Below, piece by piece: positions 48,711-61,346 of a stretch of DNA of 64,000 bases (position 1 is the first letter of the stretch; each line of letters begins with the position of its first letter). Both the position numbers and the translations under genes were made by a program. The notes beneath the pieces are model-generated. The model did not search any database. It had not been told where the DNA came from and worked only from the letters and a program-made list of their open reading frames with translations. Source of the stretch: Chromera velia (taxonomy: Eukaryota > Sar > Chromeraceae); assembly GCA_018398765.1 (NCBI GenBank), contig JAHBMJ010003515.1:25720-89719 (forward strand). The letters are read 5' to 3'.

Positions 48711-49760
48711 GAGTACTCAGTTCCAGTCTCTGTTCTTTTGACACCGAGTGATTCCACCAGCAGGTAGGACTGCAAAGCCCGGTGCGCTTTTGCCCCGCTT
48801 GTCTGTTGTTCAGGATATGCTAAACGGAAGATGGTCCAACCAGAGTGTCGCACCCAGAACGAATCACAGTGACAACAGAGAAGCACTCACTGGGTTTTCC
48901 ACGCAGAATATGCAGGAAACCACATCCACATGTTACAACAGTCTTCTCTGTGTGTGCAACAAAGTGCCTATACTGCCATTCCGTTTCTATTGATCGAGTT
49001 TTTGTGAGTGTTTGTGACGTCTGTTTGTTTGTACGTGTGCATGTATACGTTTGTACGTATCGGTCGCGTGCGAGCGGCGGCGCGACCATGCAGGGCCCGC
49101 GCGCGCGCCGCCGCGAGTATACACGCCGATCGGGGCTTATAAATTCCAATTTCCGCCGCCATATATGCGCCGCCGCGTTTATGCATGGTCTGAGACGACT
49201 CCAGATTTCTGGAGACGGCTCCTTGCACGGGAGGCAGAAGTTTGAGTTGTGGCGGCACTCTCGCAGCAATATTGAATAGCGTTGAAGTGGCACTAGCAGT
49301 CCATAGACTGTCACAGAAACGTTGAGCTCCGTACCTGACGAACGGAACAGTGCAAGCAAAAGTGCAGGGAGAAAGTGGCAGGTGAAGTGTGCCACCCACG
49401 TTTCGTACGTGTCCAAAAGGAGGTGTGTTGTCCACCTGCGATTGATAGAAGGGGTTTCAGCTTCCTTTCTGCGTAGCTTCTCTGGGGCTGGCTTGCTGCC
49501 ATTATCAGGTTGCTGAGGAGCCTGTGAGGACAGAGGTTTGGAACCGTTCGGCAATTGTGTGTGGCGCAGAATGATCGACAGGATACGATAGCGTTCAAGG
49601 AGACTCCTTCTGAAATACACAGAGAGTGAAGCTACTGGGAAGAAAACTGGAACAACTTGAATCCGCAGGTTCTGAGTGTGTAAAGAATTGAGAAGAACAG
49701 ACTTCAGAGGAAGCCGACTGATTGAGAAAGAAAGAAAGAGAGAGAGAGAGAGAAGGGGGG
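48711..49760. promoter_or_regulatory. Divergent promoter region, CFAP52 / GTPBP1-like
   Basis: 1,050 bases separate the two divergent start codons. A GC-rich cluster at 49066-49200 carries GCGCGC and GCCGCC words around TTATAAA (about 49138) and GTATAC. A minus-strand frame over 300 codons long covers the region but lacks protein-like composition and splice support. Confidence 0.45.
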
Positions 49761-52700
49761 ATGCTGAGTTCTGATCTTGCAGCTGTCTTTGGAGGATCAA
49801 GCAGCGAGGAAGAGGGAAGAAGGCGAAGAGGGAGCAGGAGCAAGAGCGGGCCACGGGGACAGCAGCATGGACAAGGGGTGTCCACTCCGTCCGGACAGCA
49901 AAGACCTTCAGGGTCTTCCTTCTCTTCCACCCCCGGCAATGCTATGGCGGCAAGGAAGGAACAGACTTCAGGTGCCCGGCATCAACAGCGCTCTTCCCGT
50001 TCTTCTAACCCGCGGCGGCCCTCTGCTGGTGGGGGTGACGGAGGGGGTCTTCAGGATCTGTTCGGTTCTTCGGGCAGCGAGAAGGGCGACCTGTTTGGAG
50101 ATGAGGGGAGGGGGGAGGATGAGGACGGAGAGGAGGGAGAGATCGAGCACATGGACCAAGAGGAAGACGAGGGAAATGTCGAGTACAAGTGGAAGCTCTG
50201 TAACGTGAATGACATGCGCCTGGACCATTTGACCACTCAGATGAAGGTCAGGTCAACCTGACGCTCCCGTGTAGATCTTGTAATCCTGTTGTACAAGATC
50301 TACACGGGTGATTCTGCTTTTCCGTGTTTCTGTCTGTGTCCGTGTTCCTGTGTCTGCAGTATCGGCTCGAGGAAGGAGGGGGCGTCGCTCACTACAAAAT
50401 CGGCGTGGAGGATTCTGGAGTCCCGAGGGGATTGAGTGAGATGGAACTTGTCGAAACTTTGTCTGTCATCGCACACGTAGGTCGTCTCTTTACCCCCCCC
50501 CGCCCCCCGTCTGTGTTTATGTGTGTCGTGTTTCCTCTTCTCCCTTTCATGCGCTTTTCATCTTTTTTCTCTTCCTGAACTCTTTTAGACCTCTACGCTC
50601 TCTTTTTCCCCCTTTCCGCCTTCCCCGTTTGTCATCTCCCGTTGCTCACCTCTTTCGCTGGGCTCAATGGTTTCCCCTTCTCTCCTTTTGTGTGTTGAAC
50701 TTACGTGTCATTTGTCCAAATGATCAATCAGGCCAGAACCGCATCCGTGATTCCACGCAAAAGCAGAGTGCAATTTCCTCCACCCTCCCCCTCAATTGTG
50801 GGTCCTCGTCTTGAATCCTTCCCATGCACCGCCAAATACCCCCCCCTCCTTTAGTGTGCACTCAGTGGTCCTCTTTGTCTCCCTCCCTCTCTGCCTGCTT
50901 CTTCATGTCACTGTTTGCAGATGTGCAACAGCCTTCACGCACAGATGCGGCTGAATGCCTGCAACAGGGGCATCGAAGGGAAGGTCGGTGTCACGTTTTG
51001 ATGAATTCAGTCAGACTTTTCTGTATACTTTCTGTGTTGAGTCAGGACACGGGGATCGAATCAGGTGGGTAGGTGGATGGGTTACCCTCAAGTAAGATCG
51101 GATGAGAATGAGTGGTCTACTCACTGCGTTCAGCCATCTTGTCACTTCCCTGCCCTCCTGCCGCCACTCAGTCGGTCTGTCAGTCACCCTCTCCCTCTGT
51201 GCGAACCCTGCTCCCTTCGTGCGTGCATCTCGCCTGCTTTCGTCGCCCCTATAGCTCTTACCTTTTGCTTTGGTAGGCGTTTGCAAGGGCTCTCACTGTG
51301 CTCGACCTCTGTCGGTCTGGTCTGTTTTTTATCCGAACACTCTTCTGTCTCACTCACAGCTCTCTCTCGGATTTCCAAGGAATGCACATGAATTTTCCCA
51401 CCAAAAAAACAAAAAAAAAACCGTGAACTTTCCTCTCCTCGATCATGTTCTTCTTTCTTGCTTGTGTGGAGGGAGGGAAGCAGGTGGCTGACGTGACGGT
51501 GACGGTTTCAGAAGAAGCGCCGCGTCTCCAGTGCGTAGACGTACGCATCGCCGTGCTTGGTCAGTCAGACACGCAGGCAGGCAGGCAGGAAGGCTATGGC
51601 GGAATCAGTCTCTCCTGTTTTTCTGTATTGGAGGTGCGCTTCCCTTGTCTCCCACCCAGCCCGGTGGTTGACTGACTGCATGACTCAATCAATCAGATAT
51701 GAATCAGACCAGTCGAATGGGTCCTTCCTTTTCTTTCTGATCCACAAATCCCAAGGGTCCCCGGAATTTCTCTTTCTCGGGAGGAGTCACCACAGGTTTC
51801 ACGAATAATGTTGCCTTTCTTTTTTTTTTTTTTCATCTGCCTTCCCCCCTTCTCTTCTTTCCTGTTGATGTGCTGATGTCGCGTTGTGTCTGCAGGAGAT
51901 CACGACGCGGGGAAGAGTACGTTGGTCGGCGTGCTGACAAGTGACCTTCTCGATAATGGAAGGTTCGTTCATTCGTTGGTTCGTTGGTGTGTTGGTTTGT
52001 CTGTCGACAGACACTCTTTCTTTGTTTTTCCCTCCTTTGCCGTCTTGCTTTATCTATCCCTTTCTTCCCTCCATTCCTCGCTTTTGTTTTCTGCCATGGC
52101 GACGAGTCGTGTTCTCTGCTCCCCGGAGTCGTTTCCCCATCGCCTGCAGCTGTGAATGTTCTCTCTCTGTCTCTGTCTCTCTCTGTCTCTCTGTTGGTGT
52201 GTCGAGTAGGGGGAAGAACATTGAGACTCCCTATGTGTCCGTCACTGCAGAGGGCTCGCGAGAATGCGCGTCCTGCGGCATCGTCATGAGGTCCTGAACG
52301 GAAAGACGTCGTCAGTCAGTCGCCACTTCCTGGGTTTTGACTGGACAGGAAAACTCGTCAACTGCTCCTCGAAGCTGAGATCACTCAGGTCAGTGTCGCC
52401 TCCCTCGGGGGCTGCTTTTGTTTTTCCTCCTATGGTCGGGCCTTCCTTTGTTTAAGTACTCCAGAAAAAAGCAAGCAAGGAAAAACAGAGGATTCCCTGT
52501 CTCCCAGGAGAGGGAGAGAGAGAGAGAGAGAAAGAGAGTTTGTGTGTGTGTGTGTGTGCAGTGACGACGACATAGTGCAGGACTCCAGCAAGCTCCTCAC
52601 CCTCATCGACCTTGCAGGGCACCAAAAATATCTGAAGACAACAATGAAAGGTTGGCAATGGGGAGTGTGTGTAAAGTCCGTTAGCACAACTTTTCCCTTG

Positions 52701-53762
52701 TTCCTGCTCGTCAGTTTCTTTGTTGGTTTGTTTGTTTGTTCTGCTGCATGGCACACATTTGTTGCAGGACAGCCCGCGCTTCTCACGATTCGTGCCCATG
52801 AAGCACAAAGAGAGGGGGGGGGAGAAGGTCGTTTTCTTGCGAAGGAGAATCAGAAGGAAATTGTGAGAAGAAATGCTTGGCTCACTGGCAGTGTGTGTGG
52901 GTCTCCTCCGTTTCTCTCCACGTGCCTTTCTGTGCGCCTTCATTCATTCGTGACTGCTTGATGGACAACGCATCACCAGCCATGAAGCGGATCCTCGTGG
53001 AAGGAGGGAACAGAAGAAATACGAAAGATACACCTCCGTCTGCCGGCTTTCGTAAGAAAGAAGGAGGAAAGAAAAAAGGACGACAGAACCCCGTCTGTGT
53101 CCCCTTGTCCGTTTGGGGAAAAGGGAAAAGAAAGAAACACATGCTTCGTCCCACAATGAGTGGAAACAAGGAAAGGAAGGGAACGGAAAGAAAGAAAACG
53201 AACACATGGTTTCTCTGTTTGTCTGTCTGTCTGTCTGTCTTTCTGTCTATCTGTCTGTCTGTCTGTCTGTCTATCTCATGCAGGTTTGTTGAGTCAGAGT
53301 CCCGACTACCTTCTCCTCGTCATTCCTGCCGACAGACCCGCTCCCCACAACGAGGTCAGTCAGTCTGTCCCCAGACTCTGCTTCTCTCTCATTCACTTGG
53401 ACCTCCTTTTCTTCCTTCCTGTGTTCTGTTCCCTTCCTTTTTCCTTAGTTCTCTTGTCTGAGCATTTTGGCAACCTCCTCGATCGATTGCACGACAGATA
53501 CGGATAGGAGGCAAACCCGACAGACTGATGTGAAAGCGTGACACTTTACTGAAGCGAAACACTTACTGCGTCACAGGCGTCGTGCCTTCATTTCGTCCCT
53601 TGCTATCTGTCTGCTTCCGTTCTTTTCATTTTCCTTTCGTCTCGTCCTGTTTTTGCCGCTGATCCTGCATTTAAATTTACAGTCTCCGTTCTTCGGTGGT
53701 TGTGTCATCCAATAAGTGAATGAATAAATGAATGAATGAATGTGTGTGTGTGTGTGTGTGTG

Positions 53763-53798
<36 letters not shown>

Positions 53799-56700
53799 TG
53801 TGTGCAGTCGTTTATCCGCATGGCAGTCGCTCTGCGAAGTCCTCTTTTGGTAGTCCTCAGCAAGACCGACCGTGTGGGAGCAGCGGGACGCGAGGGGAGG
53901 CAGAAGGCGTTCTCGGCTGTCTCGGAGATGCTGGAGAGGAACGGTCTGAGGGCCTTCCGCATAGTCTCCTCACAGCACATTGGAGAAGCACTCAAAATCT
54001 TTACCTCGTCTTCTTCCGCCTCTGCAACCTCTGCATCATCATCTGCTCATGCAAGGACAACCGTTGCTGTGGCAGCAAGCAGGGGGGAAGAGGGGGATGC
54101 GAGAGGCGGAATAGCGGAACCTCAGGCAGGGGGGGTAGAGGGAGAGGAAGGTCCCCCCCCTGCTTCTTCTTCTTCTTCTTCTGCAACTGCATCTTCGTCT
54201 ACAGGCCATCCTTCCGAGTTGCCGTCTGTTGTTGGTGCTGGTGCTGGTGCTGTTGGTGGTGCGGCGGGTATTCCGTTGGAGTCCCCAGATGAGGACGTGG
54301 CGCTCCGCATGAATCCTCAGTGCATCCCTGTTTTTGAGATCTCCTGCGTGACTGGACAGGGCGTCGACCTGTTTCGGCAGTTCTTGAAGGTTGGTGACTT
54401 GGTGACTCACTGTACGACCGTGCGTGCGTCATGGGCCGAAGTGGAGAATCGTTGGGAAAGGAAAAAGGATCGAGAGGGTTGGAGCGTGGTGTGTCTTCGT
54501 TTCGTGCACCTCCCGCTGTTTTTGCACACGGACTATCGACCCATGAATGTATGCATACACCCACACTCCGTTCAGACAGACGCCCAGTCAATCAATGAAT
54601 GCTTGGTTGAAATGAAATGACATGCAGAGTGTGCCTCCCTGCGTGGAATGGGCACGGCGACGGCGGAAACAATCGCAATTCCTTATTGATGAAGTGTGCG
54701 CAAATGTGAAAGGTGAGGTTGGTGAGAAATCAGGTCCCTGTTTCTCTAGATGTGACTCTCTTCGTCTGCTCTCTCTCTCTCTCTTGTCGCGCAGAGAGCG
54801 CCTCTTCCAATTGAGAAGGTCGCCATTTTTCTTTATTTCTTGTCGTGCCTGCTGCCTGTTTCTTCGGTCATTCTGTCGGTGACAGAAGGGCGCATGGAAA
54901 TGCTCTAATCAGTCCTTTTCCTTCATTTGACGTTCCTTTTCCTTCTGCTTTCTCTTCTTTTTTTAAAATGGACCGCATCTCATGTTCCTGCCTTCACTGT
55001 CCACGAAGTCTGCAAGCCAATCTTTCTACTGAAATTCTGATCAAATAATAATATGGATTCGAGCTTGGTTTTTTTGCGTGTCTTCTTCTACTAATATGTG
55101 GAAATGAATGCAGGTGTTGGGATGGTGGTTGGCGGTCTGATGCTGGCGGGTGCAGTGGAGAAGGGCAGCCGTCTCTTTTGCGGCCCCTTCACAGCGGCAG
55201 ACTGCGACGCCCTGATGTTCCACGCGCAGCCCCCCCCTCAGGCCGTGGCTCCAGGAGGCGCCCTTCCTTTGGGGGGGGCCTCGGGGGGGTCCTCTGAAGG
55301 ACTAGTAGCAGGCCTACCACCCCCGAATGTGAGTACCCCAGGACACCAGGGGGGGGGTTCTAATGTACACGGGGGAGGTGGAGGACCCAGTCCGGCCTCC
55401 AACTTTTCTTCTTTCTCCTCCAGGTGGATCGAGGCCGGAGGGGGGGGGGGGGCTTTCTCACAGCCGCAGTCGCCCTCTCCTGCAGCCGGCATGGGCGCGT
55501 CCGTGCAGGCAACCCACCGCCGTAGTTGGTCTCGCTCTAGGGGTGATGGAAGCCGACGGGGGTCTCTCTCTATGCCCCGAGAGGGGGAGAAGCAGAAGGA
55601 CAGCCCCGCACGACTGCAGCAACAGAGGAAAGGGGGGGGAGGCAGAAGGGACTCGCCAATGCAGCAGAGAAGAAGACACTCGTCTGCTTCCCCTGCTAGT
55701 TCCTCAGCTGTATGCGCCCCCGGTGCCTCGGGAGCTTCTCCTTCTCAGCCGCCCCCCCCCGACTCCTCTAGTGCTCCAAGAAAAAGCTCTCACCCAGAGG
55801 GAGAAGGAGACGCCTGTGGGGGAGGAAGAAAGGAGCAACAGAAAGAGAGGGAGAAGCAAGAAGGAGGCAGCGCGACCCCTACACTTACACCCGCACCGCC
55901 AGGCGCGTCGACTTCTCTGTCATCAACCCCCAAGGCCATCCGATCGCTCCCCTTTTCCACCACTCCTTCAGCCCTGCAAGCAGCGACTCCGAATGCCTCT
56001 GGCTGGACTCCATCCCCCCCTTCTCCTCTTCAACGCCCCCCCCTGCATCCTTCACCTCGCCACGCAGCGTCTCGTGAATCCCTCCCGCACTCAAACACGA
56101 GTGCCACCCCAGTGGCTGCTGCGGCAGTGCCGGTTACCGTCCAGTCACCTACCTTCCCCCCAGGCTGCGGGTCCTCTGGAGGGCCTAGAGAGAGGGAGAG
56201 GGAGAAGGAGGGCCGCTCTGCGTCTCTAGACGCCGGTCAGCAGCAGCCCCTATTCTGGCTTCCCGTGGAAGTACGGAGCATCCACGTGAACAGGTCAGTC
56301 AGATACGTCGTTTGTCTGCAGCTGTGGAACTGGTCGTAGTACGTGATGGATGCGTGCGTGAATGGGGGAGAGATTCATTCAACTTACTCGATGTCGAAAG
56401 GCTCTGTGTCTAGTCCTTTGTGTCAGTGTGGTGGCTTCTTTGGCTTCTTGTAAAGTATCTCTGTGCTTGTTTGTGTTCTGGCTGTCATCCCGTTGTGGCA
56501 GGTTCTTGAGAGGCTTTGAAAAAACCGAAGGGAAACAACGTCTTTTCTGCTTTCTTTCCTTTCTGGATGGGGAAGCAAAGGGCCCTCCAAGCTGAAACAG
56601 AGAAAGAAAGCGGCATTGAAATGTATCGATAAAGCAAACCTCTCACTTCTTTTTTGCTTTCTACAAATACTGTTCTGCAGAGTGCCTGTACACGAATGCA

Positions 56701-59700
56701 CTGCGGGACAGAAATGGTCGGCTTCCTTCCTTCCTTACGTCCTTCCTTCTCACCTCGTCCCTCACCCTCGCCCCTTTCGTTTTTTTCTTTCATGCCCTTG
56801 CCCCCCGCCCTTTTGCCGACAATTGTTTTGTATATGTATGGCGCCAGTAGAAGGAAAAAGCATTCATGGAAACACTTTCGATTCGGTGTTCCTTTTGGGA
56901 CTGCTTCCTGTGACTGTGCTGTGCTGATATTCCGCATGATGTTTCTTCTCGGCTCTCGATTGTTCTTTTGTCTTTATCTCCCTCCCACTTGCTCTCTGGT
57001 CTCATTGTCTTCTTCTCTTCCTCCGCGCATATCATGATCATTCATTTCTCTCATTTCCACTGTTGCTCCCTACCTCCATGCACTGCCCTTTCAATGTCTC
57101 CCACGTGGACTCTGATTTCTTCTCTTCGTCTTGGGCCTCTTCTTTCTCCGTGCAGCTCCTTTGCGATTTCGGTTTTCCTCTCAGAGAAGGAGAGGAATCT
57201 GCCAAGACTGTCCATAACCCTTCCTGCGGCATCTGCTCTCATCGGGACGGAGCAGGAAGAATCAAAGGCCTCTCAACAGGAGGAGAGAGAGACGGGGGCA
57301 AAGAGGGAAGAACACATGGCACAAACTGCCGAGCGTCCAAACGGAAAGTGCGCAATGCGAGAGTCTCCAGTCGAACCGCAGAGTAAAGCCTCTCCGTCTC
57401 AGGCTGACCCAGCCTCAGGCTCAGGGACAGACCCTTCTTCCTCATCTGCCGCTGTACAGCAGGACGCAGGGCGAGGAGACAGCACATCCGTCCCTGAGTC
57501 CCAGTCGTTCTCTTTGTTGGACCAAATGAGGGGGATGCAGAGTGTGCAACCTTCAACAGGGGAGGAGACGGGGGGCAAGGACAAGAAGAAGGAGGAGGAG
57601 AAGGTTCCGAGAGGCGTGACCGATCCCCTCCCATCCTTCCCTCTCCCTGCGCAGGCCTCCGTGCCATTGGTTGCTCTTCGCAGTCTGAGGGGAGGCCGGG
57701 GGGGGATTCTCGCAGGGGGTGCTGGAGCTGGGTGCGTCGACCCGCCAGGCTCGCAGGACAGCTCTCCCTTGCCTGGCCCCCTTCCCAGAAAAGCCTACAC
57801 GCCCCTTCTCCTAAGCATGCCAGAACCCGGCAGCTCTCCGCTGGGCTCTCTGACGCCTGGCGGGCCCATCAGTGATGAGGGCGTCCGGGGGGGGGAGGGG
57901 GGCAGTGGGCGGAAGCGGGGTGGAGATCCTTCGGCACCCGCAGGGAGTCAACTTGCGGAGTTCAGCCTGGACGGTCCGGGGGGCATTGAGGGAGAGGAGG
58001 GGCAGAGTGACAGGGGTGATGATGGGGGGGCATGTGAAGGGGTGACGGTTGAGGGGCGCAGTCGTCCCGCATCAGCCGTTTCTCTCTCTGCGTCTGTGCG
58101 TCCCCTGTCCGCCTCTTCACAGAGACCGCATGCTCCTCTGCCGGCAGTCGCGGAGAGAGAGGATCCTCAGGATGCTCAGCCAATAGCAGGAAGAGAGAGA
58201 GAAGCTGCATCAATCTCTGATCCACAAAGAGAGACTTCTGAGGTACCCTCTTCTTCATCATGCGCCCCCGCCTTCCCTTCATCTTCGAGCGCTTCCGCAG
58301 CTCCTGCGCATGACGGTGGGGGGAATCCGATTGGTGGGGAGGAATTCTGTTTGCCTCTTCCAATTGCCTCAACTTCGGGAGGAAGGGGGATGATTCAGTC
58401 CCGCATGTCCACCGGGGGCGCTTTAGGTGCTCAGTCCCTGGCAGGGGGGGGACAAGGTCTAGGAGGGGGCGGGGGCGGGGGGGTGGCGTTACTAGATCCT
58501 ACACACAGGCCAGAGGGGCGGCTTGCGAGGGAAGCCTCAGATGGAGGCCCCTCTCTGGGCGTTCAGTACAAACTTCTCTGGCGAGACAGACGACTGACCT
58601 CTCTTGCCATCAAAGTTCACGCCCATCTTTTGAAACGCCTCAGTCCGGTTGGAGGGAAGGGATCAGGGAAAGGGGGGGCGAGGGGATCGGGACAACATGG
58701 GGGGCGATCGGGGGGGCAGCAGCAGGAGCAGAAGCCAAACTCATCCCTTGGAGTTTCTGGCTCTTCTTCCACATTCGCCCTTGATACTTCAAGCTCGCAC
58801 TGTCCCTCAGCTTCGCCTCCCGCGCATGCAAACGGACACGGGGGTGCGGCAGACAACAAAGAGGGGGGCAGCCGCCGCGGGACGCGTCAGACGACCCCGG
58901 AAGAGCGTCAGAGGCTCCGGCATGAGAAGCAACGGAGACGTGCGCTAGCTCGGCAAGACAGAGAGCGAGCAGCTGCCGCAGCACCGGCGGGGGGCCCTGA
59001 CTCTGGACTCCAGAATCCGACTCCGTCTCCAGTCACACCGCCGAGTGGTGCACCTGAATCATCGGAAATGAGAGACAGAAAGCAGCTGGGAGGTAGAGAC
59101 AATGAGAGTGAGGCAGAGGGAGAATGTGAAAAGGAGAGGGGCAAAGAGCATTCCGGCTGGCGGGAACGCCGAAAGCTGCGAGCACGTGAGCGTCAACAGA
59201 AAGCTCAAACGACAGCAGCAGCAGGAGTAGGAGAACCCTCTGAAGCACCACCTGCTGCCGCGCCACCCTCCCGTCGCGACAGGGTGAGACAGCAGAAGGG
59301 AAGGGAAGGGAGGGCGGGGGTATCTTCGTCCAACGCTTCCACTCCCTCTTCGTCCTCTTCCCCTTTCTCCGACCTCTCTAGCTCGGAATCTTCTCCCGAC
59401 AGATGCCGACAAAGAGGAAGAGAAGAATTTCCATCGGGCTCTGATCACGGTCCTGCCGACACACAAAACGCCTCCATTGGAGGGGAGGGGCGGGGTACAA
59501 ATTCAGCACGGCGAGCGAAGGAGAATGGAGAGTTCAAGCGCGGAGGGGGGGGGGTTGGGGTACCAGAGGGGCGCAATCGAAGAGGGCGCAGGGGAAAAGG
59601 GAGGCGAGCCCGGAGGCGGCGGGAAACCCAGAGGGCCCTCGAGGGTGCCTCCCCCCCTCCCCCAGGACTCCCACCTGGAGAAGGAGAGGGACAGGAAGTG

Positions 59701-60842
59701 AACTCCGTCTCCCTCTCGTCTGCCCAGAAGGCGACGAAGGCAGAGGAGCAGCGCCAGAGTCCAAATTCAAACGGGCTCCCAGCGATTCAATTTTCTCCCC
59801 CCCCTCCAACACTTCCTTCCCCTGATCATACCCCCGCACCAACAGCAGCAGCAGCAGGAGGATCGAAGGATTTGGAGAGACGAAAAGAAGAAGAGACTCG
59901 CCCCTCCGCACCAGGTCCTTCCTCCTTATGCGGGACACCATCTCGAGTCGGGGGGTCTCCTGAACAGACGGGGAACGAAATGTCACAGCAGCTTCGTTAC
60001 CCTGAGGGTCCGGGTCCCCCCACTGCTTCTGTGGAACGGTCGGTGGGCCCGGAAAGAGAGAAAGAGAAAGCGGTGTTGACTCCATCGTCGGTCTCGCCTT
60101 CCCTGTCTCTCGAGAGGACCTCATCTCCTGCTGCTGGGGTGCCGCCCCTCGTTGGTCGCGGGAGCGGGGGGGCAGGAGGGGGGAGGATGCGAGACGGTCC
60201 CGGGGGGGGGGGAGGAACTGCAGGGCGTCTCTTTGCACACCCGGTCAGAATTAAAGAATCATGTTTTCATTGACAAACTCTCAGAGATGCGGGGGTTTTC
60301 TTTCAGCGTCCGCGAAAGGCGTACTAGGGAACGCTTTTCCCCCTCAAGGAAAGAAACCTAGAGGAGGGGAGAGAGAGACCACAAGAGAAGATACAGAGAG
60401 AGAAGAGGGGCAGGGTTGCAGATTCCTTGAACGTCTGGTACGAGGCGCAGCATGCATGTGCGAAGTACTGTCTCTCTAATTTACTGATCGCTCGATCTGC
60501 GCGCTACCAACAATCCATGTACTCGGGGGGGTTAATTGTCACTCTTAGGAAGCACCCTGTGTACCTCCAGTCTTCATCGGGTCAAAGTCTCCTCTCTGCA
60601 TTTTATGTATTTGAGTCAGGCCTTTTGTTTGCTGAGTATGTGGATGCACGTATACTTGCAGGAGGAGGGGGAAGGAGACGAAGCAGAGGAGGACGACGAC
60701 GAGGGAGAAGCCGCGCGGAAGAAGGGAGAAGCAGACGGGGGCAGTGCAGCACTGCAGGGGGGGGAAGGAGAGGGCAGCCCGCGCCCCCACCGTCCCTGTC
60801 CCGTGCGGCCAGGAATGATCCTCGTGCAGTTGGACCCCGTCA

Positions 60843-60913
<71 letters not shown>

Positions 60914-61301
60914 TGTGTGCCTGCCTGTCTGTCTGTCTGTCATTCCTGACTTTGTTGTTCACCCAGCGGCGTCTCAAAGCTGCGTCCGTCGACCCCTTTT
61001 TGTTTGACCCTCTCTCACTTCTTCCCGATGGTCACATCCATCTCTTCACTCACTCACTCACTCACTCACTCATTCATTCATTCATTCATTCTGTTCGTCG
61101 TTTTTGTCTTTTTTTCCATAAAGAGACAACAAAGAAGGGAGGTGTGTGTGTGTGTGTGTGTGTGTGTGTCTGTGTGTGTTTGCCTGCGTGCACACGCGCG
61201 TGTGTGCGTGTTTGCGTGTGCGTGTGTCTGTGTGCGTGTACGGACCTGCCCTTGCCGCCCTGCCGTCTCGTGTCCGTGAGTATGATGAACGTGTCCCGCC
61301 C

Positions 61302-61346
<45 letters not shown>

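Noticed and set aside
49722-49760. Upstream start for the GTPase (KKEREREREGG leader)
   Set aside because: The frame begins at a TTG within a GA microsatellite; the first ATG is at 49761.
48820-49854. 344-codon minus-strand open frame upstream of CFAP52
   Set aside because: Composition is not protein-like, it overlaps the GTPase start and promoter region, and no splice partner fits.
53736-54620. 294-codon frame as one exon
   Set aside because: Only 53808-54389 is coding; the start is a GT/CT microsatellite and the end runs past a GTTGGT donor into an intron.
56968-57155. N-terminal part of the 1,101-codon open frame
   Set aside because: Pyrimidine-rich intron sequence before the acceptor at 57155; the GTPase frame enters at 57156 in phase.
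60962-61060. Possible extra GTPase exon (RRLKAASVDPFLFDPL)
   Set aside because: It follows a CCCAG and is open, but joining 60838 directly to 61440 keeps phase and restores the conserved barrel order (VQLDP to RSVFSFEAAV).
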